In this document: positions 7,667 to 15,461 of the stretch, one piece after another | How positions within the stretch are numbered: position 1 is the stretch's first letter | Layout of the letters: the number at the start of each line of letters is the position of its first letter | Assembly (NCBI RefSeq): GCF_900258035.1 | Contig: NZ_OGTP01000010.1 | Span: 62,001-126,000 of the forward strand | Length of the DNA: 64,000 bases | Reading direction: 5' to 3' | Source: Caballeronia novacaledonica | GTDB taxonomy: Bacteria; Pseudomonadota; Gammaproteobacteria; Burkholderiales; Burkholderiaceae | Notes under the pieces: model-generated | Database searches by the model: none | Told to the model about the DNA's origin: nothing | The model's input: the letters and a program-made list of their open reading frames with translations, nothing else | Made by a program: the position numbers and the translations under genes

Positions 7667-9121
7667 TCAGGCCTTCGCCGCCGGACGTTTCGCTTCGCTC
7701 GCGCCCTGCTTCACCGTCTTGACCGTCTTTTCGGTGACGGAAGTGGCCGTCGCGACGCTGCGCAAATCCGACAGGAACGAGTCGCGCCACACCGAAAGAT
7801 TGTTCTCGCGCAGCGGCGCCATCATGTCGGCGTGACGCGCCTGACGCTCGGCGAGCGGCATCGACAACGCGCGCTCCAGCGCTTCGGACATCTGCGACAA
7901 ATCGAACGGATTGACGACGAGCGCGCCCGGCAACTGATCCGCCGCGCCCGCGAACTGCGACAGCACGAGCGCGCCCGGATCGGCCGGATCCTGCGAGGCC
8001 ACGTATTCCTTCGCGACCAGATTCATGCCGTCGCGCAGCGGCGTCACGTAGCCGACCTGCGAGAGCCGGAACAGCGCCATCAGCAGATTGCGCTCGTATT
8101 TGCGGTTGAGATACTGGATCGGCGTCCAGTCGAGCTGAGCGAATCGTCCGTTGATGCGGCCCGCCTCGCCTTCCAGATTCTGGCGGATGCGCTGATACGT
8201 CTGCACGTCCGAGCGCGTCGGCGGCGCGATCTGCACGAGCGACACGCGGCCATGCCAGCCCGGCGCGTTCAGCAGGAGCCGCTCGAACGCCTGAAAGCGC
8301 TCGACAAGTCCCTTCGAATAGTCGAGGCGATCGACGCTCATGATGAGCTTGCGTCCGCGCATGCTGTCGCGCAGGCTCTTCACCTGCTTGCGGTTCGCGA
8401 ACTGCTCGGCGGCCTGTGCGATGGCGTCCGGATAGATGCCGATGGGGTACGCGCCCACTTTCAGCATGCGGCCGAAGGCTTGCAGCATGCCGTCGTCTTC
8501 GTTGAAGTGGCCGCGGCTCGTGCGCTCCACGTAATCGATGAACGACTGCTTGTCGCTGTCCGTCTGAAAACCGACGACGTCGTACTGACACATCGCCGCG
8601 ATCAGTTCCTCGTGCGGCGGCACGGTGCGCATCATCTCCGGCACGGGGAACGGGATATGCAGAAAGAAGCCGATCGGATTCGCGACGCCGAGCTTTCTCA
8701 ATTCCTGCGCGAACGGGAGCATGTGATAGTCATGCACCCAGATGATGTCGTCGGGCTGAAGCATCGCCTTCAGCTTCGCGGCGAGGCTCGCGTTGACGCG
8801 CATGTATCCCGCAAATTCCTCGCGATCGAAGCGCGACAGGTCATTGCGGTAGTGAAACGTCGGCCACAGCGTGGCGTTCGAGAAACCTCGATAGTACTGG
8901 TCGTAATCGCGGCGCGTGAGTCCGACCGTCGCGTACGTCACCTTGCCGCCCTTCTCCAGGACAGGCGCGCCCGCCTCGCCGACGATCTCGCCGCTCCAGC
9001 CGAACCACACACCCCCGGTCTCCTTGAGCGCATCGAGAACGCCGATCGCGAGGCCGCCCGCGCTGGGCTTGCCCTCTTGGATCGGCGCGACGCGATTCGA
9101 TACCACGATCAATCTGCTCAT
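7667..9121 (-). CDS. otsA: Trehalose-6-phosphate synthase (GT20)
   Basis: A 484-residue GT20 enzyme that joins UDP-glucose and glucose-6-phosphate to trehalose-6-phosphate in the cytosol. Seen are the start RLIVVSNRVAP with the downstream SAGGLAIGV loop, WVHDYHMLP, IGFFLHIPFP, VDRLDYSKG with the Arg/Lys phosphate-binding pair, and the nucleotide-binding DGMNLVAKEYVASQ region. It has a Lys-rich tail. No otsB phosphatase is in the window. Trehalose is a compatible solute, which fits the stress island. A sigma-54-like promoter lies 56-70 bases upstream, suggesting regulation with rpoN. Confidence 0.96.
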   Translation of the reverse strand: MSRLIVVSNRVAPIQEGKPSAGGLAIGVLDALKETGGVWFGWSGEIVGEAGAPVLEKGGKVTYATVGLTRRDYDQYYRGFSNATLWPTFHYRNDLSRFDREEFAGYMRVNASLAAKLKAMLQPDDIIWVHDYHMLPFAQELRKLGVANPIGFFLHIPFPVPEMMRTVPPHEELIAAMCQYDVVGFQTDSDKQSFIDYVERTSRGHFNEDDGMLQAFGRMLKVGAYPIGIYPDAIAQAAEQFANRKQVKSLRDSMRGRKLIMSVDRLDYSKGLVERFQAFERLLLNAPGWHGRVSLVQIAPPTRSDVQTYQRIRQNLEGEAGRINGRFAQLDWTPIQYLNRKYERNLLMALFRLSQVGYVTPLRDGMNLVAKEYVASQDPADPGALVLSQFAGAADQLPGALVVNPFDLSQMSEALERALSMPLAERQARHADMMAPLRENNLSVWRDSFLSDLRSVATATSVTEKTVKTVKQGASEAKRPAAKA

Positions 9122-9175
9122 TACAGCGTCACCTCATCAGTTGTCGTTGCATGCTCGAATTGGCGATCAAGGGTA

Positions 9176-9191
9176 TGCAAAAGCTGTGCCT
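9176..9191 (-). promoter_or_regulatory. Candidate sigma-54 promoter of otsA
   Basis: Minus strand AGGCACAGCTTTTGCA: GG at 9190-9189, GC at 9178-9177, spacing 10. GGCAC and TTGCA are both perfect. Predicted start near 9165, about 44 bases before the ATG. Confidence 0.7.
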
Positions 9192-9247
9192 TTTTATAGC
9201 CTTTAGTAAATAAAAGTTTGTATGGAGATGTTACGGACGAACAAAAA

Positions 9248-9271
9248 TACGCGGCGAACGCACGCCGCGTA
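9248..9271. terminator. Bidirectional terminator upstream of otsA
   Basis: Stem TACGCGGCG/CGCCGCGTA with A-rich and T-rich flanks on both sides (AAAAA before, TTTTT after). It would terminate the gene at 9313-9549 read leftward and insulate otsA. Confidence 0.75.
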
Positions 9272-9312
9272 GAAATTTTTATTCTTGTACCGGGTGCTTC
9301 CGCCGGCCGGAA

Positions 9313-9549
9313 TCACGCGTCCTGCTCGGAGCCCAGATCGCGCTGATAGTCGATGCCCTCGCGGCGCACGCCGCCCTGGTTATGCTCGCCATCGGGCGGC
9401 GCGCCAGGCGCGGGGCGGTTCTGAGCGGCGGGATCGTGGTCGGCGGGCGGCGCGGAAGCGCCTTGTGCGCCGGCTGCCTTGGCCGCTTCGGCGCGCGCTT
9501 CGCGCTTGGAAGAATGACGCGCGGAGCGTCGAAGTGCGGGATGCCTCAT
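9313..9549 (-). CDS. Small hydrophilic protein (hypothetical)
   Basis: A 78-residue protein with a strongly basic N-terminus (RRSARHSSKREARAEAAKAAG), a Pro/Ala/Gly-rich centre and an acidic end (DYQRDLGSEQDA). No domain is recognised; it is probably disordered. GGAGG lies 5 bases before the ATG, which supports translation. No sigma-54-like element was found upstream. It sits between otsA and the proline-rich gene. Confidence 0.65.
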   Translation of the reverse strand: MRHPALRRSARHSSKREARAEAAKAAGAQGASAPPADHDPAAQNRPAPGAPPDGEHNQGGVRREGIDYQRDLGSEQDA

Positions 9550-9633
9550 GATGCCTCCAGAGAAGAAGGCCGTCGCGATAGTGACGTCGGCGGCGTCGGA
9601 CCGTTGCGCTCGATAAAGCGCGGCTTCAGAAAA

Positions 9634-9662
9634 AGCGACCGGCGACAGAACGTGTCGCCGGT
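9634..9662 (-). terminator. Intrinsic terminator after the proline-rich gene
   Basis: A perfect 10-base-pair stem ACCGGCGACA/TGTCGCCGGT (9638-9647 with 9653-9662); the minus strand continues CGCTTTTT. Confidence 0.75.
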
Positions 9663-9774
9663 CATTATTGCGCCATCCGTTGTAATGTCTACGTACCGGA
9701 TGGAAACTTATTCAAACCTTGCACGAATTCTGGGCATTGTCCGACGTCTGCAATCCCGCCTTCCCTTTTCGCTG

Positions 9775-9993
9775 CTAGTAAACGTGCGGCGTTTCGCCCG
9801 GTCCCGGCGGCGGATCGCCGATAGGTTGCGACGGCGGTTCGGGCGGCTCACGCGTCGGGTCCGGATTCGTGTCGGGCGGCATCGGCGTGGGCGGCGGCTG
9901 ATCGGGCGGCGTCACCGGCGGGTCCGGCGGCTGCGGCGTCTGTGCTTCGATACGGGCACCATCGGATACGCGACTGGGCGTGCTGAAAGACAT
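9775..9993 (-). CDS. Proline-rich small protein (hypothetical)
   Basis: A 72-residue protein made mostly of Pro, Asp and Gln: after MSFSTPSRVSDGARIEA it runs through repeated PP, PDPP and PPD units to PGPGETPHVY. Such composition means an extended, disordered chain. Related Pro-rich small proteins are frequent in Burkholderiaceae and have no assigned function. AAGGAG precedes the start at 9993; a longer in-frame start at 10053 looks artificial. A good sigma-54-like promoter lies about 85 bases upstream. Confidence 0.65.
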   Translation of the reverse strand: MSFSTPSRVSDGARIEAQTPQPPDPPVTPPDQPPPTPMPPDTNPDPTREPPEPPSQPIGDPPPGPGETPHVY

Positions 9994-10075
9994 GGCGGAC
10001 TCCTTGCGGTCTTGTGATCGTAATTTCGCCATCCGACGGCGCCTGTGCGCCACGCGCGGATGTCACCTGACCGGC

Positions 10076-10091
10076 AGCAAGGGCCATGCCC
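10076..10091 (-). promoter_or_regulatory. Candidate sigma-54 promoter of the proline-rich gene
   Basis: Minus strand GGGCATGGCCCTTGCT: GG at 10090-10089, GC at 10078-10077, spacing 10, with GGCA and TTGCT. Nearly identical to the site at 29-44. Confidence 0.6.
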
Positions 10092-10154
10092 CTCGGAAGC
10101 GTCCGTTGCGCATCTCCTGTCACATTATCGGCGTAGAAGACGCGCCTGCCAATG

Positions 10155-10192
10155 AAAAACGCCTGCGCTCTTTAAAAGCCGCAGGCGCTGTT
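10155..10192 (-). terminator. Intrinsic terminator of the response-regulator gene
   Basis: Stem CGCCTGCG/CGCAGGCG (10160-10167 with 10180-10187), followed on the minus strand by TTTTTC. Confidence 0.7.
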
Positions 10193-10213
10193 TTGTCTAA
10201 AGATAAGCGAAGA

Positions 10214-11617
10214 TCAAGTGTGTTCGCTATCAGACTCGTTCAGATCGCCGCCCTCGCCGACGGTGGCCTTGTTCGCGTCCTCGCCATATTCCACGAGCCG
10301 GTTATAGAGCGTTTTCAGGCTGATGCCGAGGATTTCGGCGGCGCGCGTCTTTACGCCGCCACACTGATCCAGCGTGGCGAGAATGAGCTGACGGTCGGCC
10401 TGCGCGAGCGACGTGCCGAACGGAATCGTCACCGCCGTGCCCGCCGATGGCTTCGACAACGAAATCTGCAGCGGCACGGTCGCCGTGCTGTCCGAATCCG
10501 ACGCCGACATGATGTACGCGCGCTGCACGTAGTTCTTCAGCTCCCGCACGTTGCCCGCCCAGTTGTACGAGGCCAGCATCTCGCGCACGGCGGGCGGGAA
10601 TTCCTTCTTCGTGTTGTATCGGGCGTTCAGTTCGTCGAGGAACGCCTGACCGAGCAGTTCGACGTCCTTGCCGCGCTCGCGCAACGGCGGCAGGTTGATC
10701 GGGAACACGTTCAGCCGGTGATACAGATCGAGACGCAGCTTGCCTTCGAGCACGGCCTGCTCGGGATCGCGATTGGTCGCGGCGATGAGGCGCACGTCCG
10801 TCTCGATTTCCTTGGTCGTGCCGACGCGCATGAACATGCCCGTCTCCAGCACGCGCAGCAGCTTCACCTGAAGCTCGATGGGCATTTCGGTGATTTCGTC
10901 GAGGAACAGCGTGCCGCCGTTCGCGCGCTCGAAATAACCCTTGTGCTGCCGGTCCGCGCCCGTGAACGAGCCGCGCTCGTGGCCGAACATTTCCGATTCG
11001 ATCAGGTTCGGCGAGATCGCCCCGCAATTCACCGCGATGAACGAATGCTTGCGGCGCAGGCTGAGTTCGTGCAGCGTCTGCGCGGCGACTTCCTTGCCGG
11101 TGCCCGACTCGCCGATCAGCAGCACCGAGGCGGCCGTCGGCGCAACACGGCCGATCTGGTCGTACACGGTTTGCATCGCGGGCGAGTTGCCGAGCATCAG
11201 CCCGAAGCGGCCCATGCGCCGCAATTCGCCGCGCAAGGTGCCGATTTCCGCCTTCAGGTCGCCGGCGCGCGGCAGGCGCGAAAGGATGGCCTTCACGCGC
11301 TGCATGTTGATCGGTTTGACGAGATAGTCGGTGGCGCCCATCTTGAGCGCGCTGACCGCCGATTCCACCGTTGCGTGGCCGGTGATCACGATGACCTCGA
11401 CGCCCGAGCGCGGATCGAGATCCTCGAAAAGATCGACGCCCGTGCCGTCGGGCAGCTTGAGATCGGTGAACACGACGTCCGGCGTCTGCCGCACGAGCTG
11501 AATGCGCGCCTCGCGCAAATCGCTGGCGGTGGCCGTCGTCAATCCGTCTTCGCCGATGATCGCGGCTAGCGCCTCGCGGGTACTGGGATCGTCATCGACA
11601 ATCAATACGTGTGGCAT
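10214..11617 (-). CDS. NtrC-family sigma-54-dependent response regulator
   Basis: A 467-residue enhancer-binding protein. The receiver domain (1-115) has acidic pair Asp9/Asp10, phosphoacceptor Asp52, Thr79 and Lys101. The AAA+ domain has Walker A GESGTGKE at 169-176, the sigma-54 contact loop as GSFTGA at 216-221 (Ser in place of the usual Ala) and Walker B GGTLFLDE at 234-241. A Fis-type HTH lies near 410-450 ([18 protein letters not shown]). No histidine kinase is adjacent, so it is an orphan. It is well placed to activate the sigma-54-like promoters around it, but that is inference. Its C-terminal half resembles the protein at 13551-14618. Confidence 0.95.
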   Translation of the reverse strand: MPHVLIVDDDPSTREALAAIIGEDGLTTATASDLREARIQLVRQTPDVVFTDLKLPDGTGVDLFEDLDPRSGVEVIVITGHATVESAVSALKMGATDYLVKPINMQRVKAILSRLPRAGDLKAEIGTLRGELRRMGRFGLMLGNSPAMQTVYDQIGRVAPTAASVLLIGESGTGKEVAAQTLHELSLRRKHSFIAVNCGAISPNLIESEMFGHERGSFTGADRQHKGYFERANGGTLFLDEITEMPIELQVKLLRVLETGMFMRVGTTKEIETDVRLIAATNRDPEQAVLEGKLRLDLYHRLNVFPINLPPLRERGKDVELLGQAFLDELNARYNTKKEFPPAVREMLASYNWAGNVRELKNYVQRAYIMSASDSDSTATVPLQISLSKPSAGTAVTIPFGTSLAQADRQLILATLDQCGGVKTRAAEILGISLKTLYNRLVEYGEDANKATVGEGGDLNESDSEHT

Positions 11618-11877
11618 TGCGTCTCGAATTCTTCCAAAGCGTTTTCAGGTCACACGCCATGTGGTGGCGCGGTCTTCTCCGTGCGGCAAGGGCGCCGCGC
11701 GGGCCGGTGCGATTCGCGATCAAGGCCGATTAAAGATAAATCGGCGACACGCGAAATGCGCGAAAAATAGAATAATTTCCGATGATCCGCACGCCTGGTT
11801 CAATCCAGCGTAAGTTTTTCCATTTAGACAACTTATGGCCGGAGTTTCACTGATTATAAGCGTTTATTACGGTAAAA
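11618..11877. other. Upstream region of the response regulator, no gene seen
   Basis: Contains the promoter region of the response-regulator gene. Several GG-N10-GC coincidences occur but none carries GGCA or TTGC. AT-rich parts near 11765-11880 may hold an ordinary promoter. Confidence 0.5.
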
Positions 11878-11903
11878 AACGCACGCCGAACCAGCGTGCG
11901 TTT
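11877..11903 (-). terminator. Terminator of the DUF883 operon
   Basis: Stem AACGCACG/CGTGCGTT (11878-11885 with 11895-11902); the minus strand continues into TTTT. It closes the operon that begins at 12974. Confidence 0.75.
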
Positions 11904-11947
11904 TATTGATCGCACCATTGAAGAACTATCGATGAAGCCGGCGCGCT

Positions 11948-12184
11948 TCAGCTCCGCGGAAAATGCCAGGCATCGGCCGTTCCGCCGACGACGCCATGGC
12001 CGTTCACCGCTTGCGCGCTCGCGCCGGTCGATGGCGTCAGCACCTTGCCGCCCTCGTCTTCCCAGCGGTTCAGGTCGCGCGCCGCGCGCCGTCCGGCGAG
12101 ATCCTGCGATTGCACCCACTTCCATGCGAGAACGCTGCCGACTGCGAACAGCGCGCCGAAAATTCCGATCGAAGGCCGTGCCAT
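11948..12184 (-). CDS. Small membrane-anchored protein (hypothetical)
   Basis: A 78-residue protein: residues 3-20 (RPSIGIFGALFAVGSVLAWKW) form a single N-terminal membrane anchor; the rest is soluble and ends in GTADAWHFPRS. GGGAGAG about 7 bases upstream supports the start at 12184. No family recognised. It is 68 bases downstream of the DUF883 gene and probably last in the same operon. Confidence 0.65.
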   Translation of the reverse strand: MARPSIGIFGALFAVGSVLAWKWVQSQDLAGRRAARDLNRWEDEGGKVLTPSTGASAQAVNGHGVVGGTADAWHFPRS

Positions 12185-12252
12185 TTGTGCTCTCTCCCAT
12201 CGTAAAGTTAATCCGCTGCCGTCATTACGCATTCGCGTCGAATACGGGCGAA

Positions 12253-12570
12253 TCAGCGGGAAACCAGAAGTCCCACCAGAAAGCCGACGCCCGCGGCAAT
12301 GCCGAGCGACTGCCACGGATTGTCCTTCACATATTTCGCGGTGCAATCGACGCTCGCGCGATAACGGCTTTGCGCATTCGCCTGCGCATCTTCGAGCGCG
12401 TTACGCGCCGAATCCACGTGATCGCGCAAACGCGAACGCAGCGCATCGACGCCCTCGCCCGGAAGCGTCGCCGACAATCGCAGCAACTCCTCCGAATCGT
12501 TCAGCAGCACCTTGATGTCTTCGATGATCTTTTGCTTGCCCAACGCAAGCTGGACAGTCGTTTGACTCAT
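12253..12570 (-). CDS. DUF883 (ElaB/YqjD) family membrane protein
   Basis: A 105-residue protein of the ElaB/YqjD/YgaM family. A long amphipathic helical part (DIKVLLNDSEELLRLSATLPGEGVDALRSRL) is followed by the family block YVKDNPWQSLGIAAGVGFLVGLLVSR, a C-terminal membrane anchor ending in Arg. In E. coli these tail-anchored proteins are stationary-phase and stress induced and bind ribosomes; that role is family knowledge. Second gene of the putative sigma-54-driven operon. Confidence 0.9.
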   Translation of the reverse strand: MSQTTVQLALGKQKIIEDIKVLLNDSEELLRLSATLPGEGVDALRSRLRDHVDSARNALEDAQANAQSRYRASVDCTAKYVKDNPWQSLGIAAGVGFLVGLLVSR

Positions 12571-12632
12571 GAAATGTAGTCCTCGCCTAATTGGGTTTGT
12601 CTGACAGCGCCGACGCCGACTCCGATGCGGAA

Positions 12633-12974
12633 TCAGCGCGTTTCGGCGACCGGAAGGCGGGTCACGGAAAGGCGTCCGCCTGCCTCGATCCGCGCACGCA
12701 GGCTGCGCACGACGCCGCTTGCCATCAGCGCGCCGCCCATCGCGGCGAACACGAGGCTCGTCACGTTCGCGGCACGCGCAAGCGCCGGCGTGCCCGCCGC
12801 ATAGCCTAGCACCGCGCACATCAATGCGGTGACGAGCGCGACGGCGGCCCAGTGATAGATGTCGATCGGCTCGCCGGCCGCGAGTTCCTGGCGATTGCCG
12901 TGTCGCGCGCGGGCGGACCGCGAAGGAGCGGCGCGCTCGTGTGCGCCCCCGTCGAAAATAAAGAAGTCTTCCAT
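12633..12974 (-). CDS. Small inner-membrane protein, phage-holin-like (hypothetical)
   Basis: A 113-residue protein with a soluble N-terminus and two hydrophobic segments (AAVALVTALMCAVLGYAAG and NVTSLVFAAMGGALMASGVV), resembling the DUF1469/holin-superfamily-III small membrane proteins that sit next to DUF883 genes in many proteobacteria. That assignment is tentative. GAGAGG lies upstream of the start at 12974; the longer frame to 13148 is not supported. First gene of the operon. Confidence 0.65.
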   Translation of the reverse strand: MEDFFIFDGGAHERAAPSRSARARHGNRQELAAGEPIDIYHWAAVALVTALMCAVLGYAAGTPALARAANVTSLVFAAMGGALMASGVVRSLRARIEAGGRLSVTRLPVAETR

Positions 12975-13550
12975 GATGCTTTTGCCTCTCTCGCCCATCC
13001 TCGTGTGCGCGCCTCGGAAACGATGCTCGTCGGCGAACTTTCGAATAAGAATCACGATGACCAGCCGTATGCAGCTTTCGTGCCAGACATTGCAAACCGG
13101 AGCGCGACGCTTGCCTGCGACCCTAAACCGCCGATGATCGGGTAACAATTACGCTGTGGCCTTGTAAATTCTCGGTGCGTAAAGGAGAACCTTTCCGGAA
13201 GCGCCGTGCGGCTTAGACAAAATATGCTGCGCGTTGGACGGCGCATTGCCGCAACGTCGTTGCGAATGGTTAAATAGCGTTTATGAGACAGGTTGCCTGC
13301 AATCGAATCGACGATGCGAACGCATCCGATGCAGACGATCCTGGACCGACGCACCACGAGGAAGAGCGGCTCACGGCTGGCGTGAGCACGACGGGCAACG
13401 CGCACGGGCGCGTCATATGCCGATGCGCGCGGTCATCCACGGTTGCGCCGCTCGTGCGCGCCGAACTGCGCCACGCCGGCTGCAACCGGACGCGCCCGCG
13501 CACGCCGCCGCCCGCCCACGACACACGCAGAACTGGAACGATCAGGACAC
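12975..13550. other. Divergent intergenic region between DUF883 operon and enhancer-binding protein
   Basis: About 575 bases without a gene. It contains the strong minus-strand sigma-54-like site at 13070-13085 and a weaker plus-strand match at 13236-13249. Frames here have biased composition but no ribosome-binding sites. Confidence 0.6.
13070..13085 (-). promoter_or_regulatory. Candidate sigma-54 promoter of the DUF883 operon
   Basis: Minus strand TGGCACGAAAGCTGCA: GG at 13084-13083, GC at 13072-13071, spacing 10. Only one fixed base departs from TGGCACG-N4-TTGCW. Predicted start near 13059, 85 bases before the first gene. Confidence 0.75.
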
Positions 13551-14618
13551 ATGGCGTCAACCGATCTGGATCCGCCGCCCACCGCGGTCGGCGATACACC
13601 CGCGCAGAGAAAGCGCAACACGGGAGAAGTGCCGGGCCTGAAGTCCTACGGACTGCTCTACGGCTCGTCACCCGTGATGCTGGAGTTGTACGCGCAAATC
13701 GAGCGCGTCGCCGCCACGGATGCGACGGCGCTCATCATCGGCGAGTCGGGCACCGGCAAGGAGCTCGTCGCCCGGACGATTCACGACCACAGCGCGCGCA
13801 AGGACGCGCCGTTCATCGCGGTGAACTGCGGCGCGATTCCCGACAATCTCATTGAAGCCGAGCTCTTCGGTCACGAGAAAGGCAGCTTCACGGGCGCGGT
13901 GCAGGGACGTATCGGCTATTTCGAGCACGCGAACGGCGGCACGCTCTTTCTCGACGAAGTCACGGAGATGTCGCCCGTGCGGCAAGTGAAGCTGCTGCGC
14001 GCGCTGGAGACCGGCACGTTCTTTCGCGTCGGCGGCAACGATCTCATCAGCTCGGACGTGCGTGTGATCGCGGCGACCAATCGCGATCCCGTCGCGGCCG
14101 TGAAGGAAAACGGCTTGCGCGAGGACCTGATGTATCGCCTCGCGGTATTTCCGCTGCGCGCGCCGCCTCTGCGCGAGCGCGATTCGGACCGCGAACTGCT
14201 TGCGCAGCATTTCCTCTCCGAGATGAACGCGCAGGAAGGCACGAACAAGGTCTTCAGCAAACGCGCGCTCGACGTGCTGCGCACCTATTCGTGGCCGGGC
14301 AACGTGCGCGAGCTGAAGAACACGGTCTATCGCGCGTTCATCCTCGCTGAGAAGACGGTGGAGATTGCGCATCCGCATCTTGCGTCGCGCGTGAAGAAGC
14401 CCGTCACGCAGGGCGACGCGATGAACGTCTGGGTCGGCACGCCCCTCGCCGATGCGCAAAAGCAGATCATCCTCGGCACGCTCAAGCATTGCGGCGGCGA
14501 CAAGCGGCGTGCGGCGAAGGCGCTCGGCGTGAGCCTCAAGACCTTGTACAACCGCCTGGGCGCCTACGAAAACGAAGACACCGAAGGCGGCGAAGCAGCG
14601 TCCGGCAGCGAAAGCTGA
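13551..14618 (+). CDS. Sigma-54 enhancer-binding protein without receiver domain
   Basis: A 355-residue protein: about 35 unstructured N-terminal residues, an AAA+ domain with Walker A GESGTGKE at 64-71, sigma-54 contact loop GSFTGA at 111-116 and Walker B GGTLFLDE at 129-136, then a Fis HTH near the end ([21 protein letters not shown]). No receiver, GAF or PAS domain exists, so it resembles PspF in architecture and may be controlled by a partner or by its level. The start at 13551 (MASTDLD) was preferred; the frame opens at 13443 with Arg-rich unlikely sequence. Divergent from the DUF883 operon, whose sigma-54-like promoter lies in the shared region. Confidence 0.93.
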   Translation: MASTDLDPPPTAVGDTPAQRKRNTGEVPGLKSYGLLYGSSPVMLELYAQIERVAATDATALIIGESGTGKELVARTIHDHSARKDAPFIAVNCGAIPDNLIEAELFGHEKGSFTGAVQGRIGYFEHANGGTLFLDEVTEMSPVRQVKLLRALETGTFFRVGGNDLISSDVRVIAATNRDPVAAVKENGLREDLMYRLAVFPLRAPPLRERDSDRELLAQHFLSEMNAQEGTNKVFSKRALDVLRTYSWPGNVRELKNTVYRAFILAEKTVEIAHPHLASRVKKPVTQGDAMNVWVGTPLADAQKQIILGTLKHCGGDKRRAAKALGVSLKTLYNRLGAYENEDTEGGEAASGSES

Positions 14619-14651
14619 AGGCGTCCGCCGGCTTTCACCGGCATGAATTCC

Positions 14652-14686
14652 GAAGCGAGCGCGCATGGCCGCGCTCGCTTCTTTTC
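14652..14686 (+). terminator. Intrinsic terminator of the enhancer-binding protein gene
   Basis: A 12-base-pair stem GAAGCGAGCGCG/CGCGCTCGCTTC followed by TTTT. Confidence 0.85.
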
Positions 14687-14906
14687 GTCCGCACCGATGC
14701 GCGCAGCGAAACGAATCCACAGCACTTGCAATTTCTTGCAATTTTCTCAAGGCGGTAATTAGAAGCATGCTTCAAAATGCGCGAAGCCCGCGCATCGTGC
14801 CGTCCGTGCGTTGCCGGGCGGCGACTTGAAGCCGACACTTCAAGAAGATTCGAGCCCTCGAACCCCGATGGCAAGCGTCGGGAAACGGTAGACGAAGGAA
14901 AGCAAC

Positions 14907-15461
14907 ATGCAGATCAGGGTCCATCGGCGCAGCCCGCGCGCCGCCGCGCTCGCCGCAATCATCTCAGGCGTCATCGCTTGCGTGAGCCTCAGTGGATGCA
15001 ACTCGCTCTATAGCGAAGGCGCGACGGCGGGCGCCGGTATCGCGGGTGCGGCGGTGGCGAACAGCGTCACCAGCAACGCCGCGGTCGCGACCGGCATCGG
15101 TCTGGGCGCGGTTGCCGCGGCGCGCGCAGGCGTGCAGTACTCGCAGCGCGTCGTCCATACCAACACGCAGGATCAGATCGCATCGGTCGCCGGGCCGCTC
15201 GCGGTCGGCGCGGTCGCGCCGTGGAAGGCGGTGCATTCGGTGCCGATCGAGGAAGACGAGAAAGGCCGCGTGACGGTGAGCCGCACGATCAGCAGCGGCG
15301 TGCTCGATTGCAAGGAAATCGTCTTCTCCGTCGATCGCGACGCCACGAAAGACCGCGCCGCCGACAGTGCGTTCTACGTGGCCTCGGTGTGCCGCGACGG
15401 CGACAAGTGGAAGTGGGCCTCGGCCGAGCCCGCCACACCGCGCTGGGGCTCGCTGCAATGA
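14907..15461 (+). CDS. Putative lipoprotein, paralogue 1 of a tandem pair
   Basis: A 184-residue protein with an Arg-rich n-region, hydrophobic stretch and lipobox LSGC (lipidated Cys31). A Gly/Ala-rich segment follows (EGATAGAGIAGAAVANSV, then ATGIGLGAVAAARAG), like a glycine zipper. The C-terminal domain contains PWKAVHSVPI, VLDCKEIVFSV, and the end block KWKWASAEPATPRWGSLQ. These three blocks recur in the next gene. No known family is recognised; envelope location is inferred. An outer-membrane fate is likely because Asn, not Asp, follows Cys31. Its stop overlaps the next ATG (ATGA). Confidence 0.8.
   Translation: MQIRVHRRSPRAAALAAIISGVIACVSLSGCNSLYSEGATAGAGIAGAAVANSVTSNAAVATGIGLGAVAAARAGVQYSQRVVHTNTQDQIASVAGPLAVGAVAPWKAVHSVPIEEDEKGRVTVSRTISSGVLDCKEIVFSVDRDATKDRAADSAFYVASVCRDGDKWKWASAEPATPRWGSLQ

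Noticed and set aside
13236-13249. Weak sigma-54-like site upstream of the receiver-less activator (TTGGAC...TTGC)
   Set aside because: Spacing is correct but the -24 half lacks CAC, and the leader would be about 290 bases; not strong enough to list as a promoter.
14700-14906. Sigma-54 site upstream of the lipoprotein pair (CAGCACTTGCAATTTCTTGCA)
   Set aside because: No GG at the required distance from GC.
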